Shown here one piece after another: positions 58,007 through 64,000 of a stretch of DNA of 64,000 nt. The stretch is taken from positions 3,162,001-3,226,000 of the forward strand of contig JAZGVH010000002.1 of assembly GCA_039889245.1 (NCBI GenBank). Direction: 5' to 3'. A program made the translations under genes and the position numbers. The notes under the pieces were generated by a model. It searched no databases, had not been told where the DNA came from, and saw only the letters and a program-made list of their open reading frames with translations. Position 1 is the stretch's first letter. The number at the start of each line of letters is the position of its first letter. This stretch comes from Dermatophilaceae bacterium Soc4.6 (GTDB taxonomy: Bacteria; Actinomycetota; Actinomycetes; Actinomycetales; Dermatophilaceae).

Positions 58007-60042
58007 GCGTCGTCGTCCGGCTCGTCGTCCTCCTGCCTGCCCTCGCTGCCCTGCTCGGCATCCTGCTCGGCCTGATCCGACCCCACCGGGTCGCCGCGGC
58101 GGGGCTCGCCGTCGGTGCTGCGGCGGTCGGCGTGGCGCTCGCCCTCGTCGACCTCGTCGGGTCGGGCGGCGCGGTCGGCCCCGACGGCGGCCCCCTCGAG
58201 ATCTCGACCATCGGCCCGCTGCCGGCCGGTGACCTCGTCGTCCCCCTGCACCTGCTGCTCGACCGGCCCTCTGCCGTGGTCGCGCTCGCCGTCACCGTCG
58301 TCGGGCTCGCCGTGCAGCTCTTCTCGGTGTGGTACCTCGCCGACGACGAGCGCTACCCCGTCTTCGCCGCCGAGGTCTCGCTCTTCCTCGCCGGCATGCT
58401 GCTGGTGGTGCACTCCGGCGACCTCGTGCTCACCCTCGTCGGCTGGGAGGTGATGGGCTGGTGCTCCTACCTGCTCATCGGCCACGTCAGCGCCCGGGAG
58501 TCGGCCCGCCGCGCCGCCCTCAAGGCCTTCCTGGTCACCCGCGTGGCCGACCTCGGCTTCGTGCTCGGCATCGTCGTGCTCGCCCACGGCGCGGGCTCGA
58601 CCCGCATCGCCGACGTGCTGGCCCAGCGCTCGGGCTACGGCTGGTTCGCCTACGCGCCGCTCACTGGCGAGACCTCCGGGGGTGGGCAGGCGTCCACCCT
58701 GGCCCTGGTCGCGCTGCTCGTCGGCGTCGCCGGCAAGTCGGGCCTCGTCCCCTTCCACGACTGGCTCCCCGACGCCATGGAGGGCCCGACACCCGCGTCG
58801 GCCCTCATCCACGCCGCCACCATGGTTGCCGCCGGCACCGTCGTGCTCGCCCGCCTCGAGCCCCTGTATGCCGCCGACCCCACCGCCCGCGCCGTCCTCG
58901 CCGTGCTCGCCGCCGTCACCATGGTCTGGGCCGCGCTGCTGGCCTGCGTGCAGGCCGACCTCAAGCGGATGCTGGCCTACTCGACGCTCAGCCAGATCGC
59001 GATCATGCTCGCGGCGCTCGCGGTCACGTCCGACCCGGATCCCTCGCTCCGCTACGCCGACTACCTGCCGTCCCCGCAGCCCGGCGAGCTGGCGGCATCC
59101 GCCTCCGCCGGCCTCAGCCACCTGGTCGGGCACGCCCTCTTCAAGTCGCTGCTCTTCCTCGCGGTCGGCTGGCTCTCGGTGCTCGCGGGCGGCACCGCCG
59201 TCGCGGCGCTCCGCGGGCGGGCCCGCGGGCGGGGGGCCCTCACCTGGGCCCTCGGCATCGGCCTCGCCTCGCTCGCCGGCGTCCCGCCGCTGGTCGGCTT
59301 CTTCAGCAAGGACGGCGTCGTCACCGTCGTCGAGGAGTCGCTCGGCAACGGCTGGTCGGCGTGGTTCCTGCTGCTCGCGCTCCTGCTCACGGTGGCGCTC
59401 ACCGCCGCCTACTCCATGCGGGCCTGGCTGCTGCTGACGACCGAGCCGAGCCTGGCCGCCGCCGAGGCCGCCGAGGCCGCCGAGGCAGTCGATGGCGCCG
59501 ACGGACAGAGCGAGGACGCCGAGCCGGCCGCAGCCGCGGGCGACGAGGCCCCGACGGGCGGGCACGAGGCCCGCCCGGTCAGCCTCGCCGCCGCCCTGGT
59601 CGTGGCCACCCTCGCCGTGCTCACCGCCCTCGGCGGTCTCGGCCTGCTCCTGCTGCCGGGAGGCCTGCACCTGGGCTGGCTGTCGGCCGCCCTGTCCGTG
59701 CTCCTCGTCGCGGGCGCGGCCTACCTCGTGTGGACCCGCTCGCCCGCCGGCGCCGATGCGGCCGACCTCGTCCCGGAGCGGCTGCGGGCGCGCGCCCAGA
59801 ACGGCTTCGGCGTCGACGTGGCCTACGTCGCCGTGGCCCGCGGCGTCGTCGGCCTCGCGACCGTGGTCGCCACGGTCGACCGGGTGACCCTCGACGCCTA
59901 CCCAGCGCTCGTGGCCCGCAGCGTGAACGCTGCCGGACGCACCGCGGACGGCGGCCACCGGGGCTCGCCCTCGGCGGGGCTGGTCGCCGTGCTCGTCGGC
60001 GTCGTCGTCGTCGCCGTCGCGGGGGTGACCCTGTGGTCCTGA
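58003..60042 (+). CDS. nuoL2: NuoL-like subunit, second cluster
   Basis: A 679-residue antiporter-like subunit. The conserved Glu (LVGWEVMGWCSYLLIG) and Lys (VAGKSGLVPFHDWLPDAM) are kept, with [19 protein letters not shown]. Around residues 483-530 lies an insertion rich in Ala, Glu and Asp (AAEAAEAAEAVDGADG) not found in NuoL1. The C-terminal anchor helix is present. GTG at 58003. Confidence 0.93.
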   Translation: MSVVVRLVVLLPALAALLGILLGLIRPHRVAAAGLAVGAAAVGVALALVDLVGSGGAVGPDGGPLEISTIGPLPAGDLVVPLHLLLDRPSAVVALAVTVVGLAVQLFSVWYLADDERYPVFAAEVSLFLAGMLLVVHSGDLVLTLVGWEVMGWCSYLLIGHVSARESARRAALKAFLVTRVADLGFVLGIVVLAHGAGSTRIADVLAQRSGYGWFAYAPLTGETSGGGQASTLALVALLVGVAGKSGLVPFHDWLPDAMEGPTPASALIHAATMVAAGTVVLARLEPLYAADPTARAVLAVLAAVTMVWAALLACVQADLKRMLAYSTLSQIAIMLAALAVTSDPDPSLRYADYLPSPQPGELAASASAGLSHLVGHALFKSLLFLAVGWLSVLAGGTAVAALRGRARGRGALTWALGIGLASLAGVPPLVGFFSKDGVVTVVEESLGNGWSAWFLLLALLLTVALTAAYSMRAWLLLTTEPSLAAAEAAEAAEAVDGADGQSEDAEPAAAAGDEAPTGGHEARPVSLAAALVVATLAVLTALGGLGLLLLPGGLHLGWLSAALSVLLVAGAAYLVWTRSPAGADAADLVPERLRARAQNGFGVDVAYVAVARGVVGLATVVATVDRVTLDAYPALVARSVNAAGRTADGGHRGSPSAGLVAVLVGVVVVAVAGVTLWS

Positions 60043-61586
60043 CCCTCCTGCTGCTGGTGCCAGCCCTCACGGGGGTCGTGCTGCTCGCCGTGGCCCGCAC
60101 CGACCGTGCCGAGCGACGCGGGTCCACCCACGCGGTCGCCCTCGCCGGCAGCGCGGTGACCCTCGTGCTGACCGTCGTCGCGGCCGTCGCCCGCCCCGGG
60201 GTCGACCTGCGCTGGGTGCCCACCCTCGGGGTGCGCTGGCACCTGGCCGTCGACGGCATCAGCGTGCCGCTGCTGCTGCTCACCGCCGCGCTCACCGTCG
60301 TGGTCGTCGTGCACTCGCGCGGCCGCGAGCCGGCGCGCGACGTGCCCGGGGAGCGCTCCGCAGCCACCTTCTACGCCTGCATCCTGCTCGTCGAGACCGG
60401 GGCCCTCGCGACCTTCCTGGCCCGCGACGCCATCGTCTTCTTCGTCGCCTTCGAGGTCGTGCTCGTGCCGATGTGGGTGCTCATCGGCCGCTTCGGCGAC
60501 CAGCACGCCGCCGAGCAGGCGCGCGCCGACGCCGCGGGCCGCTTCGTGCTCTTCACCGTGCTCGGCTCCACCCTCATGCTGCTCGGCATCCTGCTGGTCG
60601 TCACCCGCACGGGCACCTCCGACCTCGTCGCCCTCGCCACCGCCCGCGGCGCGGGTCTCGACCACGCCACGCAGGTCGCAGCCGCGGTGCTGCTCGTCGG
60701 GGGACTGGGCATCAAGATCCCGCTCTGGCCGGCGCACAGCTGGCTGCCGCCAGCCCACACCGTCGCTCCGACGGCCGGCTCGGTGCTGCTGGCCGCCGTC
60801 CTGCTCAAGATGGGCACCTACGGCATCGTGCGGGTCGTCATCCCGGTCGTGCCCGACGGCTTCACCGCGGTCTCTCCCTACCTCGCGCTCGTCGGCGCGG
60901 TCGCCACCGTCTGGGGCGGGCTGGCCTGTCTCGTCGAGCGCGACCTCAAGCGCCTCGTGGCCTACTCGTCGGTCGCCCACATGGGCTTCGTCGCCCTCGG
61001 CCTCGCCTCCGGCACGTGGACCGGGCTGCAGGCGGCGCTCTTCGGCAACATCGCCCACGGCGTCGTCTCGGCCCTGCTCTTCCTCGTCGTCGGCGGCCTC
61101 AAGGAGCGCTGGGGCAGCGCCGACCTCCAGGTCGCCCGCGCCGCCCTGCGCGACGTCTCGCCGCGCCTCGGCTGGTCGCTCGTGGTCGGCTTCGCCGCCG
61201 CCCTCGGGCTGCCCGGCCTGATCGGCTTCTGGGGTGAGCTCCTCGCCCTGTATGCCGCGTGGCAGCCGGCCGGCGACCGCCCCGTCGGGGTCTTCCGCGC
61301 CGCCGTCGTGGTCGCGCTGCTCGGCCTCGGGCTCGCCGCGGCCTACGCCCTGCGCGTCCTGCGCCTGGTCTGGGTCGGCGGGAGCGGCGAGCGCTGGGTC
61401 ACCCCCCCGCAGGTCGGGCCAGCCCGCGACGCGAGGGGCCGGGAGTGGGCGGTCGTCGCGCTGCTGGTCGCCGCGACCGTCGCGGGTGGCGTGCTCCCGC
61501 GGCCGCTCATGGCTGCGACGGCCGACGACGCCCGCACGACGGTCGGCGAGGCCGGCGTCGCCGGCGTCGGGGGAGGTGGCCGGTGA
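60033..61586 (+). CDS. nuoM2: NuoM-like subunit, second cluster
   Basis: A 517-residue antiporter-like subunit. Glu in FFVAFEVVLVPMWVLIGRFG and Lys in GLGIKIPLWPAHSWLPPAH are both conserved. It starts at GTG 60033, inside the end of nuoL2 (10 bp overlap). The C-terminus ends in a Gly/Val/Ala tail. Confidence 0.92.
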   Translation: MVLTLLLLVPALTGVVLLAVARTDRAERRGSTHAVALAGSAVTLVLTVVAAVARPGVDLRWVPTLGVRWHLAVDGISVPLLLLTAALTVVVVVHSRGREPARDVPGERSAATFYACILLVETGALATFLARDAIVFFVAFEVVLVPMWVLIGRFGDQHAAEQARADAAGRFVLFTVLGSTLMLLGILLVVTRTGTSDLVALATARGAGLDHATQVAAAVLLVGGLGIKIPLWPAHSWLPPAHTVAPTAGSVLLAAVLLKMGTYGIVRVVIPVVPDGFTAVSPYLALVGAVATVWGGLACLVERDLKRLVAYSSVAHMGFVALGLASGTWTGLQAALFGNIAHGVVSALLFLVVGGLKERWGSADLQVARAALRDVSPRLGWSLVVGFAAALGLPGLIGFWGELLALYAAWQPAGDRPVGVFRAAVVVALLGLGLAAAYALRVLRLVWVGGSGERWVTPPQVGPARDARGREWAVVALLVAATVAGGVLPRPLMAATADDARTTVGEAGVAGVGGGGR

Positions 61587-63049
61587 CCACCGTCGACTGG
61601 GGGCTGCTGCTGCCGGTGCTCGCCCCCGTGCTCGGAGCCGTCATCGTGCTCGTCGTCGACATCGCGATGCCGCGCGTCGTGCTCGGGCACTACGTCGTCG
61701 CCGGCATCAGCCTCGTCCTCGCGGCCGCGGCGACGGTGCTCACCCTGCGGCCACCGGTCGGAGACACCCGCGCCAGCCTCTGCCTGCCCGGCACGGGCGA
61801 GCAGGCACGCACCTGCTTCTACGCCGTCACCGGGGTGGGGGCGGGGCTCCAGCTCGCCGCGCTCCTGGCTGCCGCCGTCACCCTGCTGCTCGCCGCTCCG
61901 CTCGAGCCCAAGGACGAGCACGACCGCACCCCCGTCACCGTGTCCCTGCTGCTCGCCGCGACCGCCGGCGCCGTCGGGGTCGTCGGCGCGCGCGACCTCG
62001 GCTCGTGGCTCGTGACCCTCGAGCTCGCGACGCTGCCGGTCATCGCCCTCGCCGCCCTGCCCGGCACCCGCCGCGCCCTCGCCGGCGCGGTGCAGCTGCT
62101 CACGACCTCGCTCGTCTCGTTCGCCGTCCTCGCCCTCGCCGCCGCCTGCTGGTACGCCGCGACCGGCACCCCGCGCCTGACGGCCGACGCCGTGCTCGGG
62201 GTGAGCGGCACCCCGCAGAAGGGGCTGCTGGCCCTCGCCGTCGTCCTCGTGCTGGCCGGCATCGGCTTCAAGCTCTCGCTCGTGCCCTTCCACGCCTGGA
62301 CCCCCACGACCTACGCCGGCGCACCCCTGCCGATCGCCGTCTTCCTCGCCGGTGTCTCCAAGATCGCGGCCCTCGGCGCCCTGCTCGTCGTGGTCACCGC
62401 CCTCTCGTCGCTCGGCAAGGCCGCGCTCGTCACGACGGCGGTGGTCGCGGTCGCGAGCATGACCCTCGGCAACCTCGTCGCCCTGCGCCAGGACGACGTG
62501 GTGCGGCTGCTGGCCTGGTCGACGGTCGCGCAGGCCGGCTGGGTGGTCGTCCCCCTGGTGAGCGTCTCGGCGCTGGGGGTGCGCGCGTCGGCGTCCTACC
62601 TGCTGACCTACGTCGTGAGCACGCTCGCCGCGTTCAGCGTCGTGGCGGTCGTGGTGCGCGGCTCGGGCGGGCGCTCGGGCTACCGCCTCACGGCGTACGA
62701 CGGGCTGGTGCGTCGTCACCCGCTCCTGGGGGGTGTGCTCGCGCTGGCACTGACCACGCTGGCCGGGCTGCCGCCCGGCATCGTCGGGGTCGTGGCCAAG
62801 GTCGTGGCCCTGCGACCCGTCATCGCCGAGGGCTGGTGGGTCATCGCCGTGGTCGCCGCGCTCAACGCCGTGCTCGGGGTCGCGGTCTACCTGCGGTGGT
62901 TCCGCGTGCTGCTCGCTCGGCCCGACGCGTCGCAGGCCCCTGCTGCGGTCCCGGCGGTGCCGCTGCACCGGGTGGCCGTCGTCGTCACCGGCGGGGTGCT
63001 CGTGGCGCTGTCGGTGCAGCCGCAGCTGCTGCTCGGCCTGCTGGGCTGA
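61583..63049 (+). CDS. nuoN2: NuoN-like subunit, second cluster
   Basis: A 488-residue antiporter-like subunit. Glu in LGSWLVTLELATLPVIALAA and Lys in GFKLSLVPFHAWTPTTYAGAP are kept. About 50 residues shorter than NuoN1. GTG start at 61583 with 4 bp overlap; the cluster ends here and is followed by a tandem repeat. Confidence 0.92.
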   Translation: MTTVDWGLLLPVLAPVLGAVIVLVVDIAMPRVVLGHYVVAGISLVLAAAATVLTLRPPVGDTRASLCLPGTGEQARTCFYAVTGVGAGLQLAALLAAAVTLLLAAPLEPKDEHDRTPVTVSLLLAATAGAVGVVGARDLGSWLVTLELATLPVIALAALPGTRRALAGAVQLLTTSLVSFAVLALAAACWYAATGTPRLTADAVLGVSGTPQKGLLALAVVLVLAGIGFKLSLVPFHAWTPTTYAGAPLPIAVFLAGVSKIAALGALLVVVTALSSLGKAALVTTAVVAVASMTLGNLVALRQDDVVRLLAWSTVAQAGWVVVPLVSVSALGVRASASYLLTYVVSTLAAFSVVAVVVRGSGGRSGYRLTAYDGLVRRHPLLGGVLALALTTLAGLPPGIVGVVAKVVALRPVIAEGWWVIAVVAALNAVLGVAVYLRWFRVLLARPDASQAPAAVPAVPLHRVAVVVTGGVLVALSVQPQLLLGLLG

Positions 63050-63060
63050 CCGGCTCGACG

Positions 63061-63100
63061 CGACTCGGCCTGACTCGGCCCGACTCGGCCTGACTCGACC
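63061..63100. repeat. Four tandem copies of a 10 bp unit
   Basis: CGACTCGGCC, TGACTCGGCC, CGACTCGGCC and TGACTCGACC follow each other directly, starting 11 bases after the nuoN2 stop. Units alternate in their first base, so the underlying period may be 20 bp. It could be a slippage product or a protein-binding array. Confidence 0.8.
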
Positions 63101-63154
63101 CCCCGACGCGACGTGGTGCGGGAACGCCCCAACAGCACCCGGCGTTTCCAGGTC

Positions 63155-64000
63155 ATGCACCGCCATTTCAACGGACTCAAGACCGTCGCCCTCTTCGGCG
63201 CGATCTGGGCCCTGCTGCTCGGCCTCGGCGCGCTCGTCGCCGGTGGACGCTTCATCTGGCTCTTCGCCCTCATCGGCGTGGCCACGACGCTCTATGGCTA
63301 CTGGAACAGTGACAAGCTCGCCATCAGGGCGATGCAGGCCTACCCCGTGAGCGAGACGCAGGCGCCGGCGATGTACCGCATCGTGCGCGAGCTCTCGACG
63401 CGCGCCGGCAAGCCGATGCCCGCGCTCTACGTCTCACCCACCCAGGCCCCCAACGCCTTCGCCACCGGGCGCAACCCCTCGCACGCCGCAGTGTGCTGCA
63501 CCGAGGGCATCCTGGCGCTGCTCGACGAGCGCGAGCTGCGCGGGGTCCTGGGCCACGAGCTGCAGCACGTCTACAACCGCGACATCCTCACCAGCTCGAT
63601 CGCGGCGGCCGTCGCCGGCATCATCACGTCGGTGGCCCAGATGGCGATGTTCGCCGGGATGTTCGGGGGCTTCGGGGGCACCAACGACGAGGACCGCCCC
63701 AACCCGCTCGCCCTGCTGGTGCTGGCGCTGCTCGCCCCGGTCGCGGCCAGCGTCATCCAGCTGGCGATCAGCCGCACCCGCGAGTACGACGCCGACGAGG
63801 ACGGCGCCGCGCTCACCGGCGACCCGCTCGCGCTCGCCTCGGCGCTGCGCAAGCTCGAGACGGGGGTGGCCCGGGCCCCGCTGCAGCCCCAGCAGCAGAT
63901 CGTCAACGCCAGCCACATGATGATCGCCAACCCGTTCCGGGCGCAGGACGTCTCCCGGCTTTTCTCCACCCACCCACCGATGGCGGAGCGGATCTCCCGC
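63155..64000 (+). CDS. htpX: Zinc metalloprotease HtpX, 3' end cut by window
   Basis: The frame stays open to the window end, giving 282 residues of a protease that usually has 280-310. [20 protein letters not shown] starts the first of two N-terminal helices; the zinc site is HELQH at 134-138 with the third ligand in the downstream [13 protein letters not shown], and [16 protein letters not shown] is typical. HtpX degrades damaged membrane proteins. An in-frame GTG at 63116 would add 13 residues; ATG 63155 fits the family start. Confidence 0.93.
   Translation, partial: MHRHFNGLKTVALFGAIWALLLGLGALVAGGRFIWLFALIGVATTLYGYWNSDKLAIRAMQAYPVSETQAPAMYRIVRELSTRAGKPMPALYVSPTQAPNAFATGRNPSHAAVCCTEGILALLDERELRGVLGHELQHVYNRDILTSSIAAAVAGIITSVAQMAMFAGMFGGFGGTNDEDRPNPLALLVLALLAPVAASVIQLAISRTREYDADEDGAALTGDPLALASALRKLETGVARAPLQPQQQIVNASHMMIANPFRAQDVSRLFSTHPPMAERISR

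Noticed and set aside
58329-60032. Long in-frame extension upstream of nuoM2
   Set aside because: It lies entirely over nuoL2 in another frame; nuoM2 begins normally at 60033.

Overview
The window is a 64 kb piece of a very GC-rich chromosome. Densely packed genes, frequent GTG starts, 1-4 nt start/stop overlaps and probable leaderless promoters all point to an actinobacterium. Menaquinone genes including a MenJ-type reductase, KorAB, F420-linked proteins and a tuberculostearate-type lipid pair support this. The style resembles Intrasporangiaceae or related Micrococcales, but that placement is an inference. No rRNA, tRNA, CRISPR array, phage or insertion sequence was seen.

Layout. Positions 1-2850 carry an FAD oxidoreductase (cut by the window edge) and a cyclopropane-synthase-like methyltransferase, together a plausible 10-methyl fatty acid pair. 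2886-5845 hold a membrane GGDEF-EAL protein and a PAP2 phosphatase. 5886-6136 is a relic of a DNA glycosylase. 6156-11709 (minus strand) is an overlapping operon of two SDRs, a quinone oxidoreductase-like MDR, an APH-type phosphotransferase, an acyl-CoA dehydrogenase and a TRIC-type membrane protein, with a TetR-style dyad upstream. 11871-19947 carry murJ, menD, a DUF6891 protein, a deleted F420-oxidoreductase relic, menF, menG and menJ. 20078-36202 hold a complete 14-gene nuoA-N operon ending in a polyprenyl diphosphate synthase. 37293-46320 carry a MOSC protein, a SulP transporter, RarD, KorB-KorA, a relic zone and an ABC-F ATPase. 46495-53686 are accessory: a stand-alone LigD-type polymerase, a MetX-like hydrolase, an F420/NADP-reductase-like protein, a Cys-rich orphan, two gene relics, two oxidoreductases and an acyl-CoA dehydrogenase. 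53752-63049 are a second nuo cluster of ten genes, followed by a partial htpX.

How it works together. Much of the window serves menaquinone-linked respiration: headgroup synthesis (MenF, MenD, MenG), side-chain synthesis and saturation (polyprenyl synthase, MenJ), and the enzyme that reduces the quinone (complex I). Upstream of menJ is a sigma-70-type promoter followed at once by a near-perfect match to the actinobacterial Rex operator, which would tie this expression to the NADH/NAD+ ratio.

The most unusual element is the second nuo cluster, A-B-C-H-I-J-K-L-M-N. It keeps the iron-sulfur ligands of NuoB and NuoI and the key Lys/Glu residues of the antiporter-like subunits, but has no NuoE, F, G and no NuoD. 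The neighbouring KorAB makes reduced ferredoxin, so a ferredoxin-driven complex I variant is a testable hypothesis, perhaps borrowing NuoD from the first cluster. Other signals worth checking are a strongly over-represented heptamer GTATGCC/GGCATAC and a set of decaying gene fragments, one with its deletion junction inside that heptamer.
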